Positions 42,676-50,413 of a stretch of 64,000 nt of DNA are shown here, in pieces. The stretch covers positions 620,001 to 684,000 of the forward strand of contig CAWGTU010000003.1 of assembly GCA_963825635.1 (NCBI GenBank). The letters run 5' to 3'. The position numbers and the translations under genes are program-made. Positions within the stretch are counted from its first letter, which is position 1. The number at the start of each line of letters is the position of its first letter. The notes below the pieces were generated by a model that saw only the letters and a list, made by a program, of their open reading frames with translations, did not search any database and had not been told where the DNA came from. Source of the stretch: JAOUEA01 sp963825635. GTDB lineage: Bacteria; Actinomycetota; UBA4738; HRBIN12.

Positions 42676-44910
42676 CTAGCGCAGGAGCGCGCTCACGGAC
42701 CTCATCGTGTCGCTCAGGCGATCGGCCAGAGCGGTCGCGAGCCAGCGATGGAACTCGGCGGCGAGCTCGGGCTGCTCGGCCTCGAGCCTTCGGATCGACT
42801 CGGCGGAGAAGCGAAGGACCACGCTGTCGGTCTCGGCCACCACATCGGCCGTGCGCGGGGCCGCGGTGTAGAAGGCGATCTCGCCGATCACGACGCCGGG
42901 GCGGATCGAACGCAGCCGGATCCGTAGGCCCTCCGGGGTTTGGGTCTCCACGCCCAGGTGCCCGGACTCGAGCACGAAGACGTCACCCGGTGGGTCGCCT
43001 TGGTGGAGCAACACCGTGCCCGCGGGGACGGAGACGCGCTCGAGGTAGCCGGAGAGGCCGGGGGGCAGATCGCCGAGACCCTCGGTCTGATCGGCGCCTG
43101 CGGCCGCGTGCTCCGGGGCCTCGGCCGCGAGCAGCGCATCCTCACATCGCTGCAGCCCACGGTCCAGATCGGGTTCGAAGCCGACGGTCCCCTCGGTGGG
43201 GAGCACCCCTCCGCGCTCGAGCCGTGCGCGCACCGAGTCGGAGGGGCCCGTGAAGACGATCTCGAAGCCGCCGCCTTCCGCCAGTCGCATCGCCTTGGCG
43301 AACGCGGCCACCGCCGAGGAGTCCATGCCGGTGACCCGCTGCAGGTCGATCACCAAGAACGCGAGCGGCCCTGCCTCGATGCGATGTCGGATCCGCTCGA
43401 GCAGGCCGTTGGTCGAACCGAAGAACACGAACCCGTTCACCCGCAGGATCTGGACCTGATCCCCGAGCGCGCGCAGCTCGGCGCGTTCGGCCGCCGGCCG
43501 GTCGACGTTGCTGCGGTAGGTCTCTCCGAACGCGACCTCGCGCACGAGCTCCACCCGCCCGTAGCTGATCGCGAACAGGACCACGGCGAGCACGAGCCCG
43601 ACGACGACCCCCGGCAAGAACCCCCGGGCGATGATCACCGCGAGGATCACCAGAACGACCCCGTATTCGATCGGCGGCAAGGACCGCCGCTTGTCCCAGA
43701 CCCACTCGACGATGAAGGCGAGGCCCACGAACACGAGCACCCCGCCCACGATCATCCGCGGGATCAGCTCGATGACGGAGGCACCGAACACGACCGCGCC
43801 CAGCGGGACCAGCGCGGCCACCAGCCCCGCGGCTCGGGCGTCGACCCTCATGCGCTCGGCGAGCGAGGTCAGCGACAGCGCATGGTATCCGGGGATCCCG
43901 CCGAGCGCACCAGAGATGACGTTCACGACCCCTGAGTCGCGCAGCTCCTCGTTCGTATCGAGGTCGCGATCCAAGACGATCTCGGTCCCGCTGACGTTGA
44001 ACAACAGCGCGAGCGTCGCAACGAACACGGCGGTGAGGATCACGGGCCAGGATTCGAGCACGGCCAACCAGTCGGCACCGGAGATCGCGCGAAGCGTCCA
44101 CGGTTGCCACAGCCGGGTCGTCTCGAAGGGTCCGAGCAGCCACCCTCCCCCGCGGATCGTCTCGACCGACGAGCCGGTGACGAGCGCGACGGCAACGAAC
44201 GCCACCAGTCCGAGCCCGATCACCGCGGGGATGACGATGGGCCGCTTCACGATCCGGACGGCGAGCAGCAGGATCACCCCGAACGCCAACGCCGGGAGCA
44301 ACCGGACCAGATCGTACTGGCGGGTCAGGTCGGCGACCGTCCGCAGATGCACCACGACGCCCGTCGACGCCTCGATCCCACCCTTGAACAGCAGCCATCC
44401 CGTGCCGGCGAGGAACCCTCCCATGACCGGGTAGGGCACGAACCGGATGAAGTTGCCGAGCCGGCGCCTCCCGAGCACCAGGAACACGACCCCGCACAGG
44501 ACCGTCACGACCAGGGTCGTGGCCACGACGGTGAGGTAGACGTCGGGGCGCTCGTAGTCCTTCAAGCCCGCGGCCCTGGCCACGATGTCGAGCTGAGCGG
44601 CCTTGGCCGCCGTGATGCCGGCCACGACCGCGAGGACGGCCGCGGCGGCATCCTGGACGGTCGCCACGATCCCCCTGGGACCGGCTCGCCACGCGAAGAT
44701 CGCGAGCGTGAGGGCGGCGGACCCCAGGTACAGGCCGATGGCGTCGGGAAGCCGTTGGTTCAGCAAGCCGCGGTACACGAACGCCGCGAACGCCAAGGCG
44801 AGTACGGCCTCGACGGCGCCGATGATCAATCCGCCGACGATCGAAGCAAGGAGCCCGCCAGATCGTCGCCGTTCAGACACCGTTGCCACCGTGCACCTCG
44901 CGAGCCGCAC
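42676..44910 (-). CDS. SulP-type anion transporter with STAS and cyclic-nucleotide-binding domains (copy 1)
   Basis: About 744 residues. There are ten or more transmembrane helices (about 20-440), with SulP features such as LFNVSGTEIVLDRDLDTNEE and GGIPGYHALSLTSLAERMRV. A STAS domain follows (about 480-590; VIDLQRVTGMDSSAVAAFAK is the usual Asp-Ser loop), then a cNMP-binding domain (about 610-740; FVLESGHLGVETQTPEGL; RPGVVIGEIAFYTAAPRTAD is the phosphate-binding cassette). SulP proteins carry sulfate, bicarbonate or dicarboxylates. A cyclic nucleotide may gate this one. The start may be GTG 44889. It is nearly identical to copy 2 over the last two thirds. Confidence 0.86.
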   Translation of the reverse strand: MRLARCTVATVSERRRSGGLLASIVGGLIIGAVEAVLALAFAAFVYRGLLNQRLPDAIGLYLGSAALTLAIFAWRAGPRGIVATVQDAAAAVLAVVAGITAAKAAQLDIVARAAGLKDYERPDVYLTVVATTLVVTVLCGVVFLVLGRRRLGNFIRFVPYPVMGGFLAGTGWLLFKGGIEASTGVVVHLRTVADLTRQYDLVRLLPALAFGVILLLAVRIVKRPIVIPAVIGLGLVAFVAVALVTGSSVETIRGGGWLLGPFETTRLWQPWTLRAISGADWLAVLESWPVILTAVFVATLALLFNVSGTEIVLDRDLDTNEELRDSGVVNVISGALGGIPGYHALSLTSLAERMRVDARAAGLVAALVPLGAVVFGASVIELIPRMIVGGVLVFVGLAFIVEWVWDKRRSLPPIEYGVVLVILAVIIARGFLPGVVVGLVLAVVLFAISYGRVELVREVAFGETYRSNVDRPAAERAELRALGDQVQILRVNGFVFFGSTNGLLERIRHRIEAGPLAFLVIDLQRVTGMDSSAVAAFAKAMRLAEGGGFEIVFTGPSDSVRARLERGGVLPTEGTVGFEPDLDRGLQRCEDALLAAEAPEHAAAGADQTEGLGDLPPGLSGYLERVSVPAGTVLLHQGDPPGDVFVLESGHLGVETQTPEGLRIRLRSIRPGVVIGEIAFYTAAPRTADVVAETDSVVLRFSAESIRRLEAEQPELAAEFHRWLATALADRLSDTMRSVSALLR
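42700..44308. repeat. 1.6-kb near-identical direct repeat (copy 1; copy 2 at 44969-46577)
   Basis: By direct reading the two blocks have the same length (offset 2,269 throughout) and I count only five base differences in about 1,609. Identity stops sharply at 44308/46577 and resumes at lower identity at about 44372-44516. This is a sign of recent conversion or partial duplication. Confidence 0.85.
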
Positions 44911-44938
44911 GCACCCTAGGAACCCCCATCCGAGGCGT

Positions 44939-47137
44939 TCACGTCTGATCGACCAAGGCGTCGAACGTCCTCATCGTGTCTCTCAGGCGATCGGCCAGAG
45001 CGGTCGCGAGCCAGCGGTGGAACTCGGCGGCGAGCTCGGGCTGCTCGGCCTCGAGCCTTCGGATCGACTCGGCGGAGAAGCGAAGGACCACGCTGTCGGT
45101 CTCGGCCACCACATCGGCCGTGCGCGGGGCCGCGGTGTAGAAGGCGATCTCGCCGATCACGACGCCGGGGCGGATCGAACGCAGCCGGATCCGTAGGCCC
45201 TCTGGGGTTTGGGTCTCCACGCCCAGGTGCCCGGACTCGAGCACGAAGACGTCACCCGGTGGGTCGCCTTGGTGGAGCAACACCGTGCCCGCGGGGACGG
45301 AGACGCGCTCGAGGTAGCCGGAGAGGCCGGGGGGCAGATCGCCGAGACCCTCGGTCTGATCGGCGCCTGCGGCCGCGTGCTCCGGGGTCTCGGCCGCGAG
45401 CAGCGCATCCTCACATCGCTGCAGCCCACGGTCCAGATCGGGTTCGAAGCCGACGGTCCCCTCGGTGGGGAGCACCCCTCCGCGCTCGAGCCGTGCGCGC
45501 ACCGAGTCGGAGGGGCCCGTGAAGACGATCTCGAAGCCGCCGCCTTCCGCCAGTCGCATCGCCTTGGCGAACGCGGCCACCGCCGAGGAGTCCATGCCGG
45601 TGACCCGCTGCAGGTCGATCACCAAGAACGCGAGCGGCCCCGCCTCGATGCGATGTCGGATCCGCTCGAGCAGGCCGTTGGTCGAACCGAAGAACACGAA
45701 CCCGTTCACCCGCAGGATCTGGACCTGATCCCCGAGCGCGCGCAGCTCGGCGCGTTCGGCCGCCGGCCGGTCGACGTTGCTGCGGTAGGTCTCTCCGAAC
45801 GCGACCTCGCGCACGAGCTCCACCCGCCCGTAGCTGATCGCGAACAGGACCACGGCGAGCACGAGCCCGACGACGACCCCCGGCAAGAACCCCCGGGCGA
45901 TGATCACCGCGAGGATCACCAGAACGACCCCGTATTCGATCGGCGGCAAGGACCGCCGCTTGTCCCAGACCCACTCGACGATGAAGGCGAGGCCCACGAA
46001 CACGAGCACCCCGCCCACGATCATCCGCGGGATCAGCTCGATGACGGAGGCACCGAACACGACCGCGCCCAGCGGGACCAGCGCGGCCACCAGCCCCGCG
46101 GCTCGGGCGTCGACCCTCATGCGCTCGGCGAGCGAGGTCAGCGACAGCGCATGGTATCCGGGGATCCCGCCGAGCGCACCAGAGATGACGTTCACGACCC
46201 CTGAGTCGCGCAGCTCCTCGTTCGTATCGAGGTCGCGATCCAAGACGATCTCGGTCCCGCTGACGTTGAACAACAGCGCGAGCGTCGCAACGAACACGGC
46301 GGTGAGGATCACGGGCCAGGATTCGAGCACGGCCAACCAGTCGGCACCGGAGATCGCGCGAAGCGTCCACGGTTGCCACAGCCGGGTCGTCTCGAAGGGT
46401 CCGAGCAGCCACCCTCCCCCGCGGATCGTCTCGACCGACGAGCCGGTGACGAGCGCGACGGCAACGAACGCCACCAGTCCGAGCCCGATCACCGCGGGGA
46501 TGACGATGGGCCGCTTCACGATCCGGACGGCGAGCAGCAGGATCACCCCGAACGCCAACGCCGGGAGCAACCGGACCCGGTTCTCTGGTGCGGCCAGGTC
46601 GCCGATGGGGATGAGGAACCCGTCCTCTCCGACCGAAACGACGATCCCACCCTTGAACAGCAGCCATCCCGTGCCGGCGAGGAACCCTCCCACGACCGGA
46701 TAGGGCACGAACCGGATGAAGTTGCCGAGCCGGCGCCACCCGAGCACCAGGAACACGACCCCGCACAGGACCGTCACGACCAGGGTCGCGCCGACCGCAG
46801 TGAGGTAGCCCCGGTCGAAGCTTCCGTAGGTCTTGGCGACCGCAGTTGCACACACGGCCGGCAGCAGCGCCGCGACCGCCACCTGGATGCCCCCCACCAC
46901 GCCTCGCCGACCCGCGAGCCAGGCGATGATCGCGAGCGTCATGACAGCCGCGCCGAGGTATAGACCGACGCCTTGGGTGAGGAACCCCTGGAGGGAGCCC
47001 GAGAAGACCAAAGCCCCGAGTGAGGCCGCGACGATGGTCTCGATGGCGCCGATGATCGAGCCGGCGACCAGAAGGGCAGGCAGTCCTGCTATCCGACGAC
47101 GCCTCGACATGTCCCTCTGGGCTATCTCAGGATCCAT
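44939..47137 (-). CDS. SulP-type anion transporter with STAS and cyclic-nucleotide-binding domains (copy 2)
   Basis: 732 residues from ATG 47137 (ATG 47110 possible). Same architecture as copy 1: SulP membrane domain, STAS domain, cNMP-binding domain. The first 230 or so residues differ clearly from copy 1 (for example VVSVGEDGFLIPIGDLAAPE against ASTGVVVHLRTVADLTRQYD in the same loop), while the rest is almost identical, except for the last few residues (TFDALVDQT). It is upstream of copy 1 on the same strand with a short gap (44911-44938), so the two are probably co-transcribed and could form heteromers with different transport cores. Confidence 0.86.
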   Translation of the reverse strand: MDPEIAQRDMSRRRRIAGLPALLVAGSIIGAIETIVAASLGALVFSGSLQGFLTQGVGLYLGAAVMTLAIIAWLAGRRGVVGGIQVAVAALLPAVCATAVAKTYGSFDRGYLTAVGATLVVTVLCGVVFLVLGWRRLGNFIRFVPYPVVGGFLAGTGWLLFKGGIVVSVGEDGFLIPIGDLAAPENRVRLLPALAFGVILLLAVRIVKRPIVIPAVIGLGLVAFVAVALVTGSSVETIRGGGWLLGPFETTRLWQPWTLRAISGADWLAVLESWPVILTAVFVATLALLFNVSGTEIVLDRDLDTNEELRDSGVVNVISGALGGIPGYHALSLTSLAERMRVDARAAGLVAALVPLGAVVFGASVIELIPRMIVGGVLVFVGLAFIVEWVWDKRRSLPPIEYGVVLVILAVIIARGFLPGVVVGLVLAVVLFAISYGRVELVREVAFGETYRSNVDRPAAERAELRALGDQVQILRVNGFVFFGSTNGLLERIRHRIEAGPLAFLVIDLQRVTGMDSSAVAAFAKAMRLAEGGGFEIVFTGPSDSVRARLERGGVLPTEGTVGFEPDLDRGLQRCEDALLAAETPEHAAAGADQTEGLGDLPPGLSGYLERVSVPAGTVLLHQGDPPGDVFVLESGHLGVETQTPEGLRIRLRSIRPGVVIGEIAFYTAAPRTADVVAETDSVVLRFSAESIRRLEAEQPELAAEFHRWLATALADRLRDTMRTFDALVDQT

Positions 47138-47832
47138 CGTTGCGCGACAGTACTGCCTTGACGCGCTGGAGGGGAATCCGGCTCCTCCTGCCCAGGGCAT
47201 CCTGCGTCGGAGGCGGAGTCGTCCCTGACCAAGGTTGCGTGGACCACGCGCTGCCTGACCCCGGCGAGCGTCGAGTTCCTCTCACCTCGGGCCGACCCTG
47301 CGAGGCCAGGCTCGTGACGATCCGGCGACGGCGGCGCCGAGGTCGGGGCCTACCTGTCCGCGCTGCAGGAGCCCGAGCACAGGATCGACGTCGTCCGCGC
47401 CGACTGGGACGCCGAGATGACCGACACCGAACGGCTGCTCGACGCGTTCGCGCACGCGCGGTCGAACGCGTAGCCGTCGCGTGACACCGATAGTGGTGTC
47501 AAACCTGCCACGCCGGTGCCCTGAGCCCGAACGACACCACTATCGGTGTCGCTCCCCCGGCCCGCCCCTCGGTCGGAGCGGCACTACCATGCACCGCGCG
47601 CAGACGACCTCGACCAGGCTGTCCTTCTCATGCGAGCTCACGAGCTGACGCTGACCGCATCCCGCAACGGTATGCCTGGGGACCACTCGCGAGCACGAGG
47701 TCTGCGCGGCGCTACGCAACGCCCTCGACTGCTGATCGTCACCTCACCGATCCGGACGGTAGGTGAGCAAACGGGTCGTCCGCGGGCGCATTCGGCCAGA
47801 CAACGTCGTCACCTCCTCCCGGGTTCGGGGAC
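47138..47832. other. Gene-poor stretch with gene remnants
   Basis: 695 bases without a supported gene. A reading frame ending at 47473 carries the protein-like GAEVGAYLSALQEPEHRIDV, followed by VRADWDAEMTDTERLLDAF, but has a stop just upstream and no start; it looks like the tail of a lost gene. Near 47590 a 22-base piece repeats part of the msrB gene (minus-strand EVVCARC). EHEVCAALRNALDC before 47740 may be another tail. Confidence 0.5.
47482..47551. repeat. Inverted pair of GACACC palindromes
   Basis: TGACACCGATAGTGGTGTCA (47482-47501) and CGACACCACTATCGGTGTCG (47532-47551) are each nearly palindromic and are inverted copies of one another over 18 bp. They can form either two small hairpins or one long stem with a 32-base loop. 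They share the half-sites of the cluster at 39758-39829. Confidence 0.7.
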
Positions 47833-48279
47833 TCACTCCGGTTCGGACGCAGGCTCGAGCTCGAGCGCGACCGAGTTCATGCAGTACCGATCGCCGGTGG
47901 GATCGGGGCCGTCGTCGAAGACGTGCCCCAGGTGTCCCCCGCACCGCGCGCAGACGACCTCGGTACGCACCATGCCGAGGCTGTCGTCGACGTGCAGCAT
48001 CACGGCTTCCCGCTCGATCGGTTCCCAGAAGCTCGGCCATCCCGTACCGGACTCGTACTTCGTCTCCGAGTCGAACAGCGGTGCGCCGCAGCCGGCACAG
48101 CGGTACACGCCGGGCTCCTTCGACGACGCGTGGACCCCGCTGAACGCCCGCTCGGTGCCCTTGTTGCGGAGTACCTCGAACTGCTCGGGCGTGAGACGGC
48201 GGCGCCACTCCTCCTCGGTGCGCGGCAGGGGCGCCTCGCGCCGCTGCCGGCCCGCCGTGCTCGAGTCGTCGGTCGACAT
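47833..48279 (-). CDS. msrB: Peptide-methionine (R)-S-oxide reductase
   Basis: A 148-residue MsrB. The two zinc CxxC pairs are CAGC and CARC, GTGWPSFWEP is the substrate region, and GDRYCMNSVALEL contains catalytic Cys133. ATG 48279 was used. It reduces methionine-R-sulfoxide in oxidised proteins with thioredoxin. It is a free-standing gene with no MsrA fusion. Confidence 0.93.
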   Translation of the reverse strand: MSTDDSSTAGRQRREAPLPRTEEEWRRRLTPEQFEVLRNKGTERAFSGVHASSKEPGVYRCAGCGAPLFDSETKYESGTGWPSFWEPIEREAVMLHVDDSLGMVRTEVVCARCGGHLGHVFDDGPDPTGDRYCMNSVALELEPASEPE

Positions 48280-48371
48280 GACTCCGACGGTACAACCCTC
48301 TTCTCGGTTGCGCCTTCCGCGTGCCAGAGCCAGCCCTCAACCCCATCCCCCATCGTGCCGACATGCTGTAG

Positions 48372-48578
48372 GTGGGACAGGTGAATGCAGGCAGGCGCCT
48401 GATCGGCCTACGCGCCGTGAAGGGCGGTCTCGTCTTGTCGTGGGACGTGCCTGCCGAGATGATCGAACCGGTTCGGAAGCGGCTGACCCGCGAAGGGTGG
48501 CGCGTCAGCGTTCTCGGCGGTGACGGCCCTCGTCGGCGACGCCAGCCGCGCATCGAACCGAGCCGGCCCGTGCGGTGA
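48372..48578 (+). CDS. Small hypothetical protein
   Basis: A 68-residue basic protein with GTG start. RLIGLRAVKGGLVLSWDVPA and EMIEPVRKRLTREGWRVSVL suggest a small alpha/beta unit with an Arg-rich tail. It lies 12 bases before the propeller-like gene. No family recognised. Confidence 0.4.
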   Translation: MGQVNAGRRLIGLRAVKGGLVLSWDVPAEMIEPVRKRLTREGWRVSVLGGDGPRRRRQPRIEPSRPVR

Positions 48579-48590
48579 GAACATCGACCG

Positions 48591-49496
48591 ATGCGTCGGA
48601 TAGTGATCGGAACCCGTGACGGACTCCGGACGGTCGGCGACGGAGGTCCCGTCGGGTCCCCCCAACTCGCGGATCGGTCCGTGACCGCCGTCGCCCGCGA
48701 CGGATCGCAGCTGTGGGCGATCGTGGATCGGTCCGAGGTCTGGCACGCGCCCGAGGAAGACGACTGGCGCCTGATGGCCACGCTCGAGGGCCACGAGGCG
48801 ACGTGCCTCGCGATGACCGACGCACTCCACGTGGGCTCATCCGAAGCGCGGTTGTTCCGACTCGCCGGCAGCACGCTCGAGCCCGTCGTCGCATTCGACG
48901 ATGCCGAGGGCCGCTCGGAGTGGTACACGCCCTGGGGCGGACCGCCCGCGACTCGATCCATCTCCGAGTGGGGCGACGACGTCTACGTGAACGTGCACGT
49001 CGGCGGCATCCTGCACACCGGCGACCACGGCCGGACCTGGACCCCGACGATCGACATCGACGCCGACGTGCACCAGGTCGCGACGGCGCAGGGGTTGGTG
49101 TTGGCCGCGTGCGCCGGTGGGCTCGCGACGAGCGCGGACCGCGGCGAGACGTGGACGATGCGGAGCGAGGGTCTCGAGGCCCCGTACTCGCGGGCCGTGG
49201 TCGTCTGCGGAGACACGGTCCTCGTCTCTGCCTCCAGCGGTCCGCGTGGTGGTCGAGCGGGCGTGTATCGCGGCGACATCGGCGGCGGTGCGTTCGAACG
49301 CTGCACGGCCGGCCTGCCCGGATGGTTCGAGGACAACATCGACACCTACTGCCTCGATGCGTTGAACGACGGATCGTTCGCCGCGTTCGGCACCTCCGAC
49401 GGGCGCCTCTTCGGCTCGGACGACGCCGGGTCGAGCTGGCACGAACTCTCGTCCGATCTGGGTTCGATCCAGCACGTCCTCGTGCTGCCCGACTGA
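48591..49496 (+). CDS. BNR/Asp-box beta-propeller protein (sortilin- or YCF48-like)
   Basis: A 301-residue protein without signal peptide. Repeated Asp-box motifs are visible: HTGDHGRTWTP, TSADRGETWTM and GSDDAGSSWHEL, each at the end of a blade. This is the fold of sialidase-like and sortilin/Ycf48-like propellers, but sialidase catalytic residues are not apparent. It is probably an intracellular binding or sensing protein. It converges with another propeller gene at 49498. Confidence 0.75.
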   Translation: MRRIVIGTRDGLRTVGDGGPVGSPQLADRSVTAVARDGSQLWAIVDRSEVWHAPEEDDWRLMATLEGHEATCLAMTDALHVGSSEARLFRLAGSTLEPVVAFDDAEGRSEWYTPWGGPPATRSISEWGDDVYVNVHVGGILHTGDHGRTWTPTIDIDADVHQVATAQGLVLAACAGGLATSADRGETWTMRSEGLEAPYSRAVVVCGDTVLVSASSGPRGGRAGVYRGDIGGGAFERCTAGLPGWFEDNIDTYCLDALNDGSFAAFGTSDGRLFGSDDAGSSWHELSSDLGSIQHVLVLPD

Positions 49497-49497
49497 C

Positions 49498-50403
49498 TCA
49501 AACGCGTTCCACGACCTCCACCGGGATCCTGAACAGCCACCCTTCGGCACCGGCGGACGCCCAGACCTCGCCGTCGAGCGCCGCAACGCTCGCGCTCCCG
49601 ATCGTCGGCTCCCCGATCCTCGCCACCACCTCATGGCGCTCGGGGTCGATGCGGGCCACCAGCTCGCCGGTCCCGCGCACCCAGACCGAGCCGATCCCGA
49701 TCGCGATGTCGCCTCCCTTCATGGGTCCGCCGTGAACGTCGACGGTGGCGACGGCGCGCCCCGACCTCGCGTCGATGTAGGTCACCGACCCCGATGTCTG
49801 GTTGAGGACCCACACCCCGTCATCACCCGCGACGAGGAACCGGGGGCCGCCTCCTGTCGGGACGTCGGCGGTGATCGCGCCGTCGGCCGGGTCGATCCGC
49901 ACGACGCGATCCTCGGTCGGGCAGGCGACCCAGAGCCACCCGTGGGCGGCGCGGACGCTCCACGCCCCGAGCGGCACCTCGAGCACCTCGGCGACGCGGT
50001 CCGACGCCGGATCGATGCTGGCGAGCCTGCCGGACCCGCCGGCCGGCTCCAGCACGGCCCACACGCCGTCCTCGCCAGCGCCGATCGTGAACTCGCCCTC
50101 GCTCGGCAGCGCGAGCGGGATGCGCGAGGTCACCTCGAAACCGTCGACAGACACGCGATGGATCGACGACGACGTCGGGAACCAGACCGAGCCGAACCCC
50201 ACGTCGGGCGCCCCACAGAGCTCGCCGTCGATCGCGATGGAACCCACGCGCTCGCCGGTGCCCGCCCGGAACACCCCTACCCCGGGCTCGACGCCCGCGA
50301 CCCAGACATGGCCGCTGACCGCGACGACCCAATCCGGATGCGGTCGGACGTCGATGCGCTCGGCTCCCAGAGCCGCCAACGGGACGATCGGTAGGTCGGG
50401 CAC
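49498..50403 (-). CDS. YncE/streptogramin-lyase-like beta-propeller protein
   Basis: A 301-residue propeller starting with GTG 50403. Blades contain VAVSGHVWVAGVEPGVGVFR, AAHGWLWVACPTEDRVVRID and GDDGVWVLNQTSGSVTYIDA, the WV-x-N-x-x-x-G-x-V-x-x-I-D pattern of YncE- and Vgb-like propellers. The start is ten bases after the hydantoinase B stop, so it may be the last gene of that operon. No signal peptide is seen. Confidence 0.7.
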   Translation of the reverse strand: MPDLPIVPLAALGAERIDVRPHPDWVVAVSGHVWVAGVEPGVGVFRAGTGERVGSIAIDGELCGAPDVGFGSVWFPTSSSIHRVSVDGFEVTSRIPLALPSEGEFTIGAGEDGVWAVLEPAGGSGRLASIDPASDRVAEVLEVPLGAWSVRAAHGWLWVACPTEDRVVRIDPADGAITADVPTGGGPRFLVAGDDGVWVLNQTSGSVTYIDARSGRAVATVDVHGGPMKGGDIAIGIGSVWVRGTGELVARIDPERHEVVARIGEPTIGSASVAALDGEVWASAGAEGWLFRIPVEVVERV

Positions 50404-50413
50404 GTGCGCGAGG

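Noticed and set aside
42940..43935. Long plus-strand frame inside each SulP gene (second copy 45209-46204)
   Set aside because: It is kept in both copies only because the DNA is nearly identical; it is antisense to STAS and membrane-domain codons.
42676..47137. SulP duplication as a simple assembly artefact
   Set aside because: The N-terminal thirds differ clearly in both DNA and protein and each gene has its own end, so two genes are real, although collapse of the identical block cannot be excluded without reads.
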